A stretch of DNA of 64,000 nucleotides from assembly GCF_030409335.1 (NCBI RefSeq), contig NZ_JAUFPN010000153.1, positions 233,327 through 297,326 of the forward strand, read 5' to 3'. Below the pieces are notes generated by a model. It was given only the letters and a program-made list of their open reading frames with translations, was not told where the DNA came from and ran no database searches. The first letter of the stretch is position 1; every line of letters starts with the position of its first letter. Positions 36,776 to 46,963 of the stretch are shown here, in pieces. Both the position numbers and the translations under genes were made by a program. This DNA comes from Paeniroseomonas aquatica (GTDB lineage: Bacteria; Pseudomonadota; Alphaproteobacteria; Acetobacterales; Acetobacteraceae).

Positions 36776-36801
36776 GACCTTAAGCCAAGGGACCAGGGCC
36801 G

Positions 36802-37320
36802 GTGTCGGGCAAGCGGATATTGGTGGGGGAGATCGGCAGGCCGCACGGGGTGCGCGGCCTGGTGAAGCTGCGCAGCTTCACCGCCGATCCCGCCGCCATC
36901 GCCGACTACGGCCCGCTGACCGACGAGGCCGGCACCAGGCGCTACGGCATCACGCTGCTCTCGGAAGGGGTGGCGCGGGTCGAGGGCGTGGCGGACCGCG
37001 ACGCGGCGCAGAAGCTGACCGGGACACGGCTGTATGTCGAACGGGCGCTGCTGCCGCCGGCCGAGGAGGAGGAGTTCTACCTCGCCGACCTGCTGGGCCT
37101 CCGGGCCGAGACCGAGGCGGGTGCGCTGCTCGGCCTGATCCGCGCGGTGGAGGACCATGGCGCCGGCGCCTTCCTGGTGATCGAGGCGACGCCGGAACTG
37201 CTGGTGCCCTTCACCCGGGCGGCGGTGCCGGTGATCGACCTCCGGGACGGCCGCGTGGTGGTGATCCCGCCGGACGAGATCGTGGTGCGGCCGGAACCCG
37301 GTGCGGAGGATGCCGCATGA
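36802..37320 (+). CDS. rimM: ribosome maturation factor RimM
   Basis: RimM (172 residues) helps 30S head assembly and binds S19. The N-terminal domain has [20 protein letters not shown]; the PRC-barrel C-terminal domain has [11 protein letters not shown] and [22 protein letters not shown]. The start is GTG 36802 after AAGGGACC. Its end overlaps trmD by four bases (ATGA). Confidence 0.95.
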   Translation: MSGKRILVGEIGRPHGVRGLVKLRSFTADPAAIADYGPLTDEAGTRRYGITLLSEGVARVEGVADRDAAQKLTGTRLYVERALLPPAEEEEFYLADLLGLRAETEAGALLGLIRAVEDHGAGAFLVIEATPELLVPFTRAAVPVIDLRDGRVVVIPPDEIVVRPEPGAEDAA

Positions 37321-38075
37321 CTGTTGCGTCTCCCTGGCAAGCCTCCGTCCTCACGCTGTTCCCCGAGATGTTTCCCGGGCCGCTCGGCCAGTCCCTGGCC
37401 GGGAAGGCGCTCCGCGAGGGGCGCTGGGCGCTGGAGGCCATCGACATCCGCGGCTTCGCCACCGACCGCCACCGCAGCGTGGACGACACGCCCTGCGGCG
37501 GCGGCGCGGGGATGGTGCTGCGGCCGGACGTGGTCGATGCGGCCTGCGCCGCGGCGCTGGCGGCGGGGCCGGACCGGCCGCTGGTGGTGCTGACGCCGCG
37601 CGGGCGGCCGCTGGACCAGGCCATGGTGCGCGGCTTCGCCGCGGCGCCCGGCGTGGTGCTGCTCTGCGGCCGGTTCGAGGGCATCGACCAGCGGGTGATC
37701 GAGGCACGGGCGATGACCGAGGTCTCGATCGGCGACTACGTGCTCTCGGGCGGCGAGCCGGCGGCGCTGGTGCTGCTCGATGCCTGCGTGCGGCTGCTGC
37801 CCGGCGTCATGGGCGCGGCCGAGAGCGGGGAGGAGGAGAGCTTCTCCTCGGGCCTGCTGGAGTACCCGCACTACACCCGCCCGACGGTCTGGAACGACCG
37901 CGCCGTGCCGCCCGTGCTGCTCTCCGGCCATCATGCCGAGATCGCGCGCTGGCGGCGGGCGCAGGCCGAGGCCATCACCCGCGAGCGCCGCCCCGAGCTC
38001 TGGGCGCGATACGCCGCGGCCAACCCCATCGCTGCTTCGCGTGCGCCGCTTGCCGGTCACCCCGACGCCGCCTAA
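37317..38075 (+). CDS. trmD: tRNA (guanine(37)-N1)-methyltransferase
   Basis: TrmD methylates G37 of tRNAs from S-adenosylmethionine and prevents +1 frameshifts. The protein has 252 residues. The SPOUT knot region has [17 protein letters not shown] and [22 protein letters not shown], and the C-terminal domain has [11 protein letters not shown] followed by [14 protein letters not shown]. It overlaps rimM by four bases. It is followed after 25 bases by rplS, the conserved order. Confidence 0.97.
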   Translation: MTVASPWQASVLTLFPEMFPGPLGQSLAGKALREGRWALEAIDIRGFATDRHRSVDDTPCGGGAGMVLRPDVVDAACAAALAAGPDRPLVVLTPRGRPLDQAMVRGFAAAPGVVLLCGRFEGIDQRVIEARAMTEVSIGDYVLSGGEPAALVLLDACVRLLPGVMGAAESGEEESFSSGLLEYPHYTRPTVWNDRAVPPVLLSGHHAEIARWRRAQAEAITRERRPELWARYAAANPIAASRAPLAGHPDAA

Positions 38076-38100
38076 ATCAAGATACGAGAAGGACCAAGCC

Positions 38101-38505
38101 ATGAACCTGCTGCAGCAGTTCGAAGCGGAACAGCTCACCCGCCTCTCCGCCGCCCGCGCCGTGCCGGACTTCGGCCCCGGCGACACGGTGCGCGTGATGG
38201 TGCGCGTCGTCGAAGGCGAGCGCGTCCGCACCCAGGCCTATGAGGGCGTGGTCATCGCCCGCAGCAACAAGGGCGTGAACAGCAACTTCACCGTCCGCAA
38301 GCTCTCCTACGGCGAGGGCGTCGAGCGGGTCTTCCCGCTGTACTCGCCCTCGGTGACCGAGATCCTGGTGCTGCGGCGCGGCAAGGTGCGGCGCGCGAAG
38401 CTGTATTACCTGCGGGGCCGGACCGGCAAGGCGGCGCGCATCGTCGAGAAGCGCGACCCGCGGCCGGCCAAGGCCGAGGCCGCACCGGCCGAAGCCAAGG
38501 CCTGA
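38101..38505 (+). CDS. rplS: 50S ribosomal protein L19
   Basis: L19 (134 residues) lies at the 30S-50S interface. It begins [12 protein letters not shown] and has the core [32 protein letters not shown] and [40 protein letters not shown] charged alanine-rich tail follows. AGAAGGA precedes ATG 38101. A good terminator closes the ffh-rplS run. Confidence 0.98.
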   Translation: MNLLQQFEAEQLTRLSAARAVPDFGPGDTVRVMVRVVEGERVRTQAYEGVVIARSNKGVNSNFTVRKLSYGEGVERVFPLYSPSVTEILVLRRGKVRRAKLYYLRGRTGKAARIVEKRDPRPAKAEAAPAEAKA

Positions 38506-38517
38506 GATACCCCGAAT

Positions 38518-38554
38518 GCCCCGTTCCGGAAGGAGCGGGGCTTCTGTTCTTTTG
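38518..38554 (+). terminator. rho-independent terminator after rplS
   Basis: Ten-base stem GCCCCGTTCC (38518-38527) with GGAGCGGGGC (38532-38541), containing one G-U pair, a GGAA loop and a T-rich tail (TTCTGTTCTTTT). It sits 12 bases after the rplS stop and separates that run from the leu operon. Confidence 0.9.
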
Positions 38555-38575
38555 ACTGGGTAGGGGACAAGCAAG

Positions 38576-40006
38576 ATGTCAGCGCAGAAGCCGCGCACGC
38601 TGTTCGACAAGATCTGGGACGCGCATGTCGTCGAGACGCTGCCCGACGGTACGGCCCTGCTCTACATCGACCTTCACCTCACCCATGAAGTGACCACGCC
38701 GCAGGCCTTCGACGGCCTCCGCGCCGCCGGCCGCAAGCTGCGCCGGCCCGACCGGACGCTGGGCGTGATCGACCACAACATCGCCACCGATGCCAGCCGC
38801 TACACCGGGATCGTCGATCCGGAAAGCCGCCTGCAGGTGGAGACGCTGGAGCGCAACGCCGTCGAATTCGGCATGCCGCTGATCCCGCTGCTGGATGCCC
38901 GCCAGGGCATCGTGCACGTCATCGGGCCGGAGCTGGGCCGTTCGTTGCCGGGCATGACCATCGTCTGCGGCGACAGCCACACCAGCACCCATGGCGCCAT
39001 GGGGGCGCTGGCCTTCGGCATCGGCACATCCGAGGTCGAGCACGTGCTGGCGACCCAGACGCTGCTGCAGAAGCCGGCGAAGAATATGCAGGTGCTGGTC
39101 GAGGGCAACCTCGCGGTCGGCTGTTCCGGCAAGGACATCACCCTTGCCGTCATCGGCAAGATCGGCACCGCCGGCGGCACCGGCCATGTGATCGAATACG
39201 CCGGCGACGCCATCCGCGCGCTCGACATGGCCGGGCGGATGACGGTCTGCAACATGTCGATCGAGGGCGGCGCCCGGGCCGGCATGGTGGCCCCCGACCA
39301 GACCACCTTCGACTACATCATGAAGACCCCGAACGGCCCCAAGGGCGAAGCCTTCGAGCAGGCGCTGGCCTGGTGGAAGACGCTGCCGACCGACGCCGGC
39401 GCGCATTTCGACACGGTGGTGAAGCTGGCCGCGCATGAGATCGCGCCGCAGGTCACCTGGGGCACCAGCCCCGAGGACGTGCTGCCCATCACCGGCGTGG
39501 TGCCGAACCCGGAGGAGGCGGCCGACGAGGCCCGCCGTGCCCAGCTCCGCCGCATGGTGGAGTACATGGGCCTCACGCCCGGGCAGCGGCTGCAGGACCT
39601 GAAGATCGACGTCGCCTTCATCGGCAGCTGCACCAACAGCCGGATCGAGGATATCCGCATCGCCGCGGCCATCGCCCGCGGCCGCCGCGTGGCGGACGGC
39701 GTGCGCGCGCTGGTGGTGCCGGGGTCGGGCCTGGTGAAGAAGCAGGCGGAGGCCGAAGGGCTCGACCGCATCCTCACCGAGGCCGGCTTCGAGTGGCGCG
39801 AGGCGGGCTGCTCGATGTGCCTCGGCATGAACCCGGACAAGCTGACGCCGGGCCAGCGCAGCGCGTCCACCAGCAACCGCAACTTCGAGGGCCGCCAGGG
39901 CCCGGGCGGCCGCACCCACCTGCTGAGCCCCGCCATGGCCGCCGCCGCCGCCATCGCCGGGCACCTGGCCGATGTGCGCGACTACCAGCCGAAGGAGAGC
40001 GTGTGA
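38576..40006 (+). CDS. leuC: 3-isopropylmalate dehydratase large subunit
   Basis: Aconitase-family enzyme (476 residues) that converts 2- to 3-isopropylmalate in leucine synthesis. The [4Fe-4S] ligands are C352 (IGSCTNSR), C412 and C415 ([11 protein letters not shown]). Substrate-loop motifs [22 protein letters not shown] and NRNFEGRQG are intact. It follows the rplS terminator; its own promoter was not recognised in the 21-base gap, so it may lie in the terminator region. The stop overlaps leuD by one base. Confidence 0.97.
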   Translation: MSAQKPRTLFDKIWDAHVVETLPDGTALLYIDLHLTHEVTTPQAFDGLRAAGRKLRRPDRTLGVIDHNIATDASRYTGIVDPESRLQVETLERNAVEFGMPLIPLLDARQGIVHVIGPELGRSLPGMTIVCGDSHTSTHGAMGALAFGIGTSEVEHVLATQTLLQKPAKNMQVLVEGNLAVGCSGKDITLAVIGKIGTAGGTGHVIEYAGDAIRALDMAGRMTVCNMSIEGGARAGMVAPDQTTFDYIMKTPNGPKGEAFEQALAWWKTLPTDAGAHFDTVVKLAAHEIAPQVTWGTSPEDVLPITGVVPNPEEAADEARRAQLRRMVEYMGLTPGQRLQDLKIDVAFIGSCTNSRIEDIRIAAAIARGRRVADGVRALVVPGSGLVKKQAEAEGLDRILTEAGFEWREAGCSMCLGMNPDKLTPGQRSASTSNRNFEGRQGPGGRTHLLSPAMAAAAAIAGHLADVRDYQPKESV

Positions 40007-40617
40007 TGCAGGCCTTCACCACGCTGACCGGCATCGCCGCGCCCATGCCGGCCGCCAATGTCGATACCGACAAGATCATCCCGGCCCGCTTCCTCAAGTC
40101 GATCAGCCGCAGCGGCTTCGGCAAGCATCTGTTCGCCAACATGCGCTTCAACCCGGACGGGTCGGAGAACCCCGACTTCGTCCTTAACAAGGAGCCGTAC
40201 CGGAAGGCCGAGGTCCTCATCGCCTATGAGAATTTCGGCTGCGGCTCCTCGCGCGAGCACGCGCCCTGGGCGTTGCTCGACTTCGGTATCCGCTGCGTCA
40301 TCGCCCCCGACTTCGCCGACATCTTCAACAACAACTGCTTCAAGAACGGCGTGCTGCCGGTCCGCCTGCCGCGCGAGGTCTGCGAGCAGCTGATGGAGGA
40401 CGCCCGCCTCGGCGGCAATGCGCGGATCACGGTCGATCTCGAGCGCGAGGTGGTGGTGCGCCCCTCGGGCGAGGAGATCCCCTTCAAGATCGATCCGCTG
40501 CGCCGGCACCTGATGCTGAACGGCCTCGACGACATCGGCCAAACCATGCAGCACGGCGCCTCCATCGACAGCTTCGAGGCGAAGCAGCAGGCCGCCCAGC
40601 CCTGGCTGCACGGCTGA
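40006..40617 (+). CDS. leuD: 3-isopropylmalate dehydratase small subunit
   Basis: Small subunit (203 residues) forming the swivel domain that completes the LeuC active site. Motifs are [31 protein letters not shown] with the substrate-binding serine/arginine, and [14 protein letters not shown]. It starts at the ATG in the leuC stop (TGATG). The leuB start follows 19 bases later. Confidence 0.97.
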   Translation: MQAFTTLTGIAAPMPAANVDTDKIIPARFLKSISRSGFGKHLFANMRFNPDGSENPDFVLNKEPYRKAEVLIAYENFGCGSSREHAPWALLDFGIRCVIAPDFADIFNNNCFKNGVLPVRLPREVCEQLMEDARLGGNARITVDLEREVVVRPSGEEIPFKIDPLRRHLMLNGLDDIGQTMQHGASIDSFEAKQQAAQPWLHG

Positions 40618-40636
40618 GCCGGAAGGAAACCGACCA

Positions 40637-41752
40637 ATGGCTGCCAACAAGACGCTGCTGATGCTGCCGGGCGACGGCATCGGCCCCGAAGTCATGCGCG
40701 AGGTCCGCCGCATCATCGAGTGGATGGACCGCCGCCGCAGCGTGACCTTCCGGATCGAGGAGGGGCTGGTCGGCGGCGCCGCCATCGATGCCGAGGGCAC
40801 CCCCTGCTCCGACGCCACCGTGGCCCGCGCCAAGGCGGCGGATGCCGTGCTCTTCGGCAGCGTCGGCGGCCCGAAGTGGGACAGCCAGCCCTTCGAGAAC
40901 CGGCCCGAGCTCGGCGTGCTGCGGCTGCGCAAGGAGCTCGGCCTGTTCGCCAACCTGCGCCCGGCGCTGGTGCTGAACCCGCTGGTCGATGCCTCCTCGC
41001 TGAAGCCCGACGTGGTCCGCGGCGTGGACATCATGGTGGTGCGGGAATCCACGGGTGGCATCTACTTCGGCGAGCCGCGCGGGATCGAGACCATGCCGGA
41101 CGGCAAGCGCCGCGGCGTCGATACCGAGGTTTATACCGAGGACGAGATCGCCCGGGTCGCCCGCGTCGGCTTCGACCTGGCGCGCAAGCGCCGGGGCAAG
41201 ATGACCTCGGTCGAGAAGGCCAATGTCATGCAGTCCGGCCGGCTGTGGCGGGCGGTGGTGGGGGAGATCGGCCGCGCCGAATACCCCGACGTGCAGCTCG
41301 AGCACATGTACGCCGACAATTGCGCCATGCAGCTCTGCTCGCGGCCGAAGCAGTTCGACGTCATCCTCGGCTCCAACCTGTTCGGCGACCTGCTGAGCGA
41401 CCTGGCGGCGGCGCTGACCGGCTCGCTCGGGATGCTGCCCTCGGCGACGCTCGGCGCGGTGGATGCCACCTCGGGCAAGCGCCACGCGCTCTACGAGCCG
41501 GTGCACGGCAGCGCGCCGGATATCGCCGGCAAGGGCATCGCCAATCCCTGCGCCCAGATCCTCTCCTTCGCCATGCTGCTGCGCTGGTCCTTCGGCATGG
41601 AGGAGGACGCGGCCCTGCTGGAGACGGCGGTGGAGAAGGTGCTCGGCGGCGGCCTGCGCACGGCCGACATCATGCAGACCGGCATGGCCCGCGTCGGCAC
41701 CGGCGTGATGGGCGAGGCGGTGATGCGCGAATTGGAGAAGCTGACCGCCTGA
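40637..41752 (+). CDS. leuB: 3-isopropylmalate dehydrogenase
   Basis: NAD-dependent oxidative decarboxylase (371 residues), the third leucine-specific step after LeuCD. It has [14 protein letters not shown] at the N-terminus, the substrate arginine block [31 protein letters not shown] and the metal-binding signature [31 protein letters not shown] precedes ATG 40637. leuA is not present, so this is a leuCDB operon. Confidence 0.97.
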   Translation: MAANKTLLMLPGDGIGPEVMREVRRIIEWMDRRRSVTFRIEEGLVGGAAIDAEGTPCSDATVARAKAADAVLFGSVGGPKWDSQPFENRPELGVLRLRKELGLFANLRPALVLNPLVDASSLKPDVVRGVDIMVVRESTGGIYFGEPRGIETMPDGKRRGVDTEVYTEDEIARVARVGFDLARKRRGKMTSVEKANVMQSGRLWRAVVGEIGRAEYPDVQLEHMYADNCAMQLCSRPKQFDVILGSNLFGDLLSDLAAALTGSLGMLPSATLGAVDATSGKRHALYEPVHGSAPDIAGKGIANPCAQILSFAMLLRWSFGMEEDAALLETAVEKVLGGGLRTADIMQTGMARVGTGVMGEAVMRELEKLTA

Positions 41753-41777
41753 TCGCCTCCGGCGGCGGGATTGGGGG

Positions 41778-41806
41778 TTGCGCCGCGGCGCAGCCTCCGC
41801 TATTCC
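41778..41806 (+). promoter_or_regulatory. candidate promoter of tRNA-Arg
   Basis: TTGCGC (41778-41783) and TATTCC (41801-41806) with a 17-base spacer, about 27 bases before the tRNA 5' end. It is a partial match to sigma-70 consensus, judged mainly by position. Confidence 0.45.
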
Positions 41807-41832
41807 GCCGCCTCGCCGCGAAAGCGGCCTGC

Positions 41833-41909
41833 GCGCCCGTAGCTCAGCTGGATAGAGCACCAGACTACGAATCTGGGGGTCAGGAGTTCGAATCTCTTCG
41901 GGCGCGCCA
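41833..41909 (+). tRNA. tRNA-Arg (anticodon ACG)
   Basis: Complete 77-nt cloverleaf with encoded CCA. The acceptor stem is GCGCCCG / CGGGCGC with discriminator G, and the D-arm is AGCTCAGCTGGATAGAGC. The anticodon stem CCAGA / TCTGG encloses loop CTACGAA (anticodon ACG), and the T-loop is GTTCGAATC. ACG, edited to ICG, reads CGU, CGC and CGA. Confidence 0.97.
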
Positions 41910-41964
41910 TTCTTTCCCACCATGCGGTTGACGCGGCCTCGCCTGGCCCGGATCGCCCCTTCCC

Positions 41965-42165
41965 ATGCCTGAATCCGATCCGCCCGCCGCCCTGGGCCCA
42001 GCCTCGCCCTGCACCGGGCGGTGCCGGCTCGATGCGCCGCAGCGCCATTGCCTCGGCTGCGGCCGCAGCCTGGCGGAGATCGCCGCCTGGCCGACGGCCA
42101 CCGCCGCGGCCCGGCAGGCGATCCTGCTGGCCCTGGCCGGCCGGCGGAAGCCCGGCGGCGGCTGA
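41965..42165 (+). CDS. DUF1289 family small cysteine protein
   Basis: A 66-residue protein with C16 and C20 (SPCTGRCRLD) and C29 and C32 (CLGCGRSLAEIAAW). This four-cysteine pattern is the DUF1289 signature, so a bound metal such as zinc or an iron-sulfur centre is likely. The family role is unknown. It stands alone between tRNA-Arg and the extensin-like gene. Confidence 0.82.
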   Translation: MPESDPPAALGPASPCTGRCRLDAPQRHCLGCGRSLAEIAAWPTATAAARQAILLALAGRRKPGGG

Positions 42166-42213
42166 GGCCCGGCGGCAGCCCTGGCCCCGCGCCCGGGCCG
42201 GCACCATCTCTCC

Positions 42214-42897
42214 GTGATGCGGTGGCTGCTCCTCGGCCTGTGTTGTCTCGCGGCCGGCCTGGCCTTCGGCCTGCGCCACCTGCCGCCGGCCTGGGATCCC
42301 CGCACCCCGCTCGACCTCACCGCGCCGCCCAACCTGCTGACCGGGGCCAAGCTCGGCTGGATGGCTCGGCACCCCGAGACCTGCTTCGCCGCCTTCGCCC
42401 TCTCCGGCATCCCGGTCGACCGGGTACCGGACCGCGCCTCCGAGGTGGGCTGCGGCCTGCAGGACGTGGTGCGCCTGGCCGGCGCCGTCCGTGCCGCGCC
42501 GGGCGTGCCGCTGGTCACCTGCCCCCTGGCCGCCGCCTGGGTGCTGTTCGAGCGCAACACCCTGCAGCCCGCCGCGCAACGCCACCTCGGCAGTCCCGTG
42601 GCGGGCCTGCGCCACCTCGGCAGCCATGCCTGCCGCAACGTGAACCATGCCGAGGCGGGGCGGCGCAGCCAGCATGCCACCGCCAACGCGATCGATGTCG
42701 CGGGCTTCGTGCTGCAGGACCGCCGCGAGGTGCAGCTGGCCCAGGGCTGGTCGGGGGCGCCGGCGGAGGCGGCCTTCCTGCGGGCGGTGCGGGACGGGGC
42801 CTGCCGGTGGTTCAACGGCGTCTTCGGGCCGGACTACAACGCCGCGCACCGGGACCATTTCCACCTCGACATGGGCCCCTGGCGAAGCTGCCGCTGA
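42214..42897 (+). CDS. extensin-like protein (C-terminal domain family)
   Basis: A 227-residue exported protein with an N-terminal membrane anchor or signal (about 3-20). Conserved blocks are CGLQDVVRLAGAV, TCPLAAAWVLFERNTLQPAA, SHACRNVNH, RSQHATANAIDVAGFVL and the end HRDHFHLDMGPWRSC. The histidines and aspartates of the last two blocks suggest a metal-dependent site related to D-Ala-D-Ala peptidase folds; this is inference. The start is GTG 42214 or the adjacent ATG 42217. The cellular role in bacteria is not established. Confidence 0.85.
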   Translation: MMRWLLLGLCCLAAGLAFGLRHLPPAWDPRTPLDLTAPPNLLTGAKLGWMARHPETCFAAFALSGIPVDRVPDRASEVGCGLQDVVRLAGAVRAAPGVPLVTCPLAAAWVLFERNTLQPAAQRHLGSPVAGLRHLGSHACRNVNHAEAGRRSQHATANAIDVAGFVLQDRREVQLAQGWSGAPAEAAFLRAVRDGACRWFNGVFGPDYNAAHRDHFHLDMGPWRSCR

Positions 42898-42982
42898 GGC
42901 ATCCGCCCCGCCTGCAGACCGCGGCGTTTGGCGATATCCGCCGGCATGCCGCACACTCCCCGGGGCAAGGTGGAGGTCTATC

Positions 42983-44575
42983 GTGAAGCGTCGTGATTTC
43001 CTGACCCTGGCGGCCGGCACCGCGGCACTGGCACGGCCCGGGGTGCTGCGCGCCCAGGGAACCGCCGGGGCGTCGTCGGTGCTCCGGTTCGTTCCCCAGT
43101 CGGACCTGACGCTGCTCGACCCGGTGTTCAACACCGCGCTGGTGACGCGCAACCACGGCATGATGGTCTACGACCAGCTCTATGGCCTCGACAGCAGCTA
43201 CGAGGCCCGGCCGCAGCTGGTCGAGGGCCATGTCATCGAGGATGACGGCCGCACCTGGCGCATCACCCTGCGGGGGGGCACCACCTTCCACGACGGCACG
43301 CCGATCCTGGCCCGCGACGCCATCGCCAGCATCGACCGCTGGACCCGCGCCGACGTGCTCGGCCAGAACATCCGCGCCATCACCCAGGAGATGACGGCGG
43401 TCTCCGACCGCGTCTTCCTGGTGAAGCTGAAGCAGCCCTTCCCGCTGCTGGCGACCGCCCTGGCCAAGCCTTCCTCCTACTGCCCGGTGATGCAGGAGCG
43501 CTTCGCCCGCAATCCGACCTCGACGCAGGTGACCGAGATCGTCGGCAGCGGCCCCTTCCGCTGGGTGGCCGACGAGCGGATGTCCGGCTCGCGCGCGGTC
43601 TACGAGCGCTTCGCCGGCTACAAGCCGCGCGACGAGCCGGTGAGCTTCCTCGCCGGCGGCAAGATCGCCCGGGTGGACCGCGTCGAGTGGCACACCATCC
43701 CGGATGCCGCGACCGCCGGCGCCGCGCTGCAGCGGGGCGAGGTGGACTGGTGGGAGCAGCCCGCGGCCGACCTGCTGCCGCTGCTGAAGCGCGCCCGCAA
43801 CGTCAAGGTCGAAGTGAAGGACAAGGCGGGGCTGATGGGCATGATCCGCCTCAACCACCTCCAGCCGCCCTTCGACAACCCGGCGATCCGCCGCGCCTTC
43901 CTCCCCGCCATCAACCAGACCGACTACCTGACGGCGGTGATGGGCGACGACCGCTCGCTCTGGAACGACCGCTGCGGCTTCTTCCTGCCCGGCACCGCGC
44001 TGGCGACCGAGGCCGGGCTTGAGGCGATGGCCGGGGCGCCGGACTACGACAAGGTCCGGCGCAACCTCCAGGCCGCGGGCTACAAGGGCGAGAAGGTGGT
44101 GCTGGCGGTGCCGACCGACCTCACCGCGCTGAATGCGATGAGCGAGATCGCCGGCGACATGTTCCGCCGGGTCGGCATCAACCTGGACTACCAGGCCTCC
44201 GACTGGGGCTCGGTCGCCGGGCGGGTGATGAACAACCGGGACGGCTTGGACAAGGGCGGCTGGAGCGCCTGGTGCAACTACATCCCCGGCATCATCGCCC
44301 TCAACCCGGCGACGCAATCCTATGTCCGCGGCCCCGGCCGGGCGGGGACCTCCGGCTGGCCCGACCTGCCGAAGATCGAGGCGCTGCGCGAGCAGTTCCT
44401 CGCCGCCGGCAGCCTCGCCGAGCAGAAGCGCCTCACCGAGCAGATCCAGCTGCAGGCCTTCGAGGACATCCCCTACCTGCCGACCGGCGCCTATACCCCG
44501 CCCACCGCCTTCCGCAGCAACGTCACCGGCCTGATCGAGGGCTTCCCGCTGTTCTACAACCTGCAGAAGTCCTGA
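42983..44575 (+). CDS. Tat-exported ABC transporter solute-binding protein (peptide/opine type)
   Basis: Family 5 extracellular solute-binding protein of 530 residues. The N-terminus MKRRDFLTLAAGTAAL is a twin-arginine signal (R3, R4), with cleavage likely after about residue 26. Further family features are WRITLRGGTTFHDGTPILARDA, IVGSGPFRWV and a C-terminal DIPYLPTGAYTPPTAFR. The start is GTG 42983, fixed by GGAGG six bases upstream. No permease or ATPase gene is beside it; instead the dimethylformamidase-like gene follows after four bases, so the pair is one transcript. The ligand may be an amide or a small peptide (inference). Confidence 0.9.
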   Translation: MKRRDFLTLAAGTAALARPGVLRAQGTAGASSVLRFVPQSDLTLLDPVFNTALVTRNHGMMVYDQLYGLDSSYEARPQLVEGHVIEDDGRTWRITLRGGTTFHDGTPILARDAIASIDRWTRADVLGQNIRAITQEMTAVSDRVFLVKLKQPFPLLATALAKPSSYCPVMQERFARNPTSTQVTEIVGSGPFRWVADERMSGSRAVYERFAGYKPRDEPVSFLAGGKIARVDRVEWHTIPDAATAGAALQRGEVDWWEQPAADLLPLLKRARNVKVEVKDKAGLMGMIRLNHLQPPFDNPAIRRAFLPAINQTDYLTAVMGDDRSLWNDRCGFFLPGTALATEAGLEAMAGAPDYDKVRRNLQAAGYKGEKVVLAVPTDLTALNAMSEIAGDMFRRVGINLDYQASDWGSVAGRVMNNRDGLDKGGWSAWCNYIPGIIALNPATQSYVRGPGRAGTSGWPDLPKIEALREQFLAAGSLAEQKRLTEQIQLQAFEDIPYLPTGAYTPPTAFRSNVTGLIEGFPLFYNLQKS

Positions 44576-44579
44576 TCCC

Positions 44580-46268
44580 ATGCCGCTCTACGATGACCCC
44601 ACCGCCCGGCCGGACAGCACGGTCAACGTCGGCCCCCGCTTCACCTACCCCACCGCGGGGGACCACCACTGGCAGGAGATGCGCCCCTTCGAGGCCCCGC
44701 GCGGGGACCCCGAGTGGCACGAGGTGCATGTCTATACCGACGCCATCTCCTATGCGCCCGGCGAGTGCGTGCAGTTCCACGGCAGCACCAATGCCGCGGC
44801 CTTCACCCTCGAGGTGATGCGGGACGGGCTGAAGCCCGAGGTGGTGCACCGCGCGGAGGGCCTGCCGGGCCGGGCCACGGCCATGCCGGCGGATGCCTAC
44901 GAAGCCGGCTGCGGCTGGCCGGTGCTGCACCGCTGGACGCTGCCGGCCGGCCTGCCCTCGGGCTTCTACCTGGTCGAGTCGACCGTCGCCCGGCGGCAGG
45001 GCGGCCGCTTCGTGCAGCACCACTTCTTCGTCGTGCGGCCGGCGGCCGGCGCCGCGGCGGGACGGCTGCTGCACGTGCTGCCCACCTGCACCTACACCGC
45101 TTACAACGACTGGGGCGGCGCCAACCACTACGGCGGCAGCCATGGCCCCGCCCGCAACGCCATGTCACCGCTGCTGAGCCTGCAGCGGCCCTGGACGCGG
45201 GGCCTGGTGAAGCTGCCGGAGAATGCGCCGCGCATCTGCGCCACCACGCCTGAGCCGATGATGCCGCTGCGCTACGACTTCAAGGAATGGTCCTACGCCA
45301 ACGGCTTCAGCTACTACTACGCGGCGACCGGCTGGGCGCAGTACGACCGGCACTTCGCGCTATGGGCCGAGCGCGAGGGCTATGCCGTCGACACCATCAC
45401 CCAGACCGACCTGCACCTCCGCCCCGAGCTGCTGGATGGCTACGGCGGCGTCGTCATCGTCGGCCACGACGAGTACTGGACGCGGGAGATGCGGCTCGCG
45501 GTCGAGAGCTACGTGGACCGCGGCGGCCATCTCGCCCGCTTCGGCGCCAACTTCACCTGGCAGGTCCGGCTGGAGGAGGAGGGCCGGCGCCAGGTCTGCC
45601 ACAAGAGCAACGCCCACCGCACCGACCCGATCCGCGCGACCGGCGACGACACGCGGCTGACCAGCGCCTGGGAGGACCGGCACGTCCGCTGGCCCGGCGC
45701 CACCACCGTCGGGGTGAACGGCCTCGGCGGCACCTACGCGAACTGGGGCCGCTTCACCCCGCGCGGCAGCCGCGGCTTCACCGTCTACCGGCCGGAGCAC
45801 TGGGCCTTCGCCGATACCGACCTCAGCTACGGCGACGTCTTCGGCGCCGAGGCCCGCATCTTCGGCTACGAGGTGGATGGCGTCGACTACACCTTCCGCG
45901 ACGGCCTGCCCTACCCGACGGGCAAGGACGGCACGCCGGACAGCGTCGAGATCCTGGCCATGACACCGGCGGTCATGGCCGAGGCTCCGCTCGAGAGCTA
46001 CACGCTCCGCGCCTATGTCGGCGCGCACGACTGGTACGAGAAGGCCGAGATGATCCATGGCGTCGCCGATGCGGCGACGCTGGCGAAATCCTACCATGGC
46101 TCCGGCATGATGGTGTCGATGCGGCGCGGCAAGGGCGAGGTGCTGACCGCCGCGAGCTGCGAGTGGGTGATGGGGCTGACGCGCGGCTGCGCCTATACCC
46201 AGCGGATCACCCGCACCATCCTCGACCGCTTCGGCGCCGCCCCCGCGCCCGGCCCGGGGGAGGGCTAG
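44580..46268 (+). CDS. N,N-dimethylformamidase large-subunit-like protein
   Basis: A 562-residue protein matching the large (beta) subunit family of N,N-dimethylformamidase, which hydrolyses dimethylformamide to formate and dimethylamine at a mononuclear iron site. Blocks suggesting this are VLPTCTYTAYNDWGGANHYG, the glutaminase-like VVIVGHDEYWTREMRLAVESYV, and SYHGSGMMVSMRRGKGEVLTAASCEW. Aromatic residues and glutamates suited to iron binding are present, but I cannot place them with certainty. The first 130 residues form a separate beta-rich domain. No gene for the small subunit is adjacent. It follows the binding-protein gene by four bases, suggesting an imported substrate for the enzyme. 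Confidence 0.82.
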   Translation: MPLYDDPTARPDSTVNVGPRFTYPTAGDHHWQEMRPFEAPRGDPEWHEVHVYTDAISYAPGECVQFHGSTNAAAFTLEVMRDGLKPEVVHRAEGLPGRATAMPADAYEAGCGWPVLHRWTLPAGLPSGFYLVESTVARRQGGRFVQHHFFVVRPAAGAAAGRLLHVLPTCTYTAYNDWGGANHYGGSHGPARNAMSPLLSLQRPWTRGLVKLPENAPRICATTPEPMMPLRYDFKEWSYANGFSYYYAATGWAQYDRHFALWAEREGYAVDTITQTDLHLRPELLDGYGGVVIVGHDEYWTREMRLAVESYVDRGGHLARFGANFTWQVRLEEEGRRQVCHKSNAHRTDPIRATGDDTRLTSAWEDRHVRWPGATTVGVNGLGGTYANWGRFTPRGSRGFTVYRPEHWAFADTDLSYGDVFGAEARIFGYEVDGVDYTFRDGLPYPTGKDGTPDSVEILAMTPAVMAEAPLESYTLRAYVGAHDWYEKAEMIHGVADAATLAKSYHGSGMMVSMRRGKGEVLTAASCEWVMGLTRGCAYTQRITRTILDRFGAAPAPGPGEG

Positions 46269-46289
46269 CCCGGGCTTCGGCCGGCCGCC

Positions 46290-46853
46290 TCAGGGCTGGC
46301 CGGGCCGCTGCAGCGGCAGCATCCGGTCCAGCGTCCCGTCGCGCCGGACCGCGACATGCCAGACGGTGCCGGCGATATGCAGCAGCACCAGCCCGTAGAC
46401 CGCGAACTGGGTCCAGACGTGGATGCGGTTGGCGATGATCCCGAGCGTCTCGTTCTTCGGCAGCCCCGGCAGGCCGAACAGGCCGAAGAAGGGCACCGGC
46501 TGGCCGTTGCCCGCCATCAGGTAGCCGGTTGCTGGCATCAGCAGCAGCACGGCATAGAGCAGCCAGTGGGTGGCCTGCGCCAGCCGCCGCGCCGCCGTGC
46601 CGGTCGCGGCCGGCAGCGGCGGCGGCGGATGCGCGGCGCGCCAGCTGAGCCGGGCGACGACCAGCAGGAAGATCATGATGCCGCAGGATTCGTGCAGCAG
46701 GTACCAGAACACCCGGATCGGGCCTTCGGGGAAATTCTCCGCCACCCAGACGAAGGGCAGCATGAGGCCGAGCAGCGCGGTCGTGACCCAGTGCAGCAGC
46801 TGCGCCATGCCGGTATAGCGCATCATGCCCGCCTCATCCTTGCTGTACGGCAT
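46290..46853 (-). CDS. cytochrome b561-type membrane protein
   Basis: A 187-residue protein with four membrane helices (about 17-37, 52-69, 95-113 and 145-165). Heme ligands are likely H21 (LLHWVTT), H54 (LLHESCG), H145 (NRIHVWTQF) and H159 (LLHIAGT), one per helix as expected for two b hemes. This family moves electrons between quinol and acceptors such as superoxide in the membrane. The start is ATG 46853 (MPYSKDEAG). It is divergent from a glycosyltransferase gene and convergent with the formamidase-like gene. Confidence 0.9.
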   Translation of the reverse strand: MPYSKDEAGMMRYTGMAQLLHWVTTALLGLMLPFVWVAENFPEGPIRVFWYLLHESCGIMIFLLVVARLSWRAAHPPPPLPAATGTAARRLAQATHWLLYAVLLLMPATGYLMAGNGQPVPFFGLFGLPGLPKNETLGIIANRIHVWTQFAVYGLVLLHIAGTVWHVAVRRDGTLDRMLPLQRPGQP

Positions 46854-46963
46854 GCGCCATCCCTGGAGTTTCGTGGTGACAGGCCGGCCCGGGCCGCCCG
46901 GCGCCGGCGCGGCGCCCGGCCCCGCGGGCAAGGGCTCGGGCCGGGATGAGCGGGAGAGCAGGC

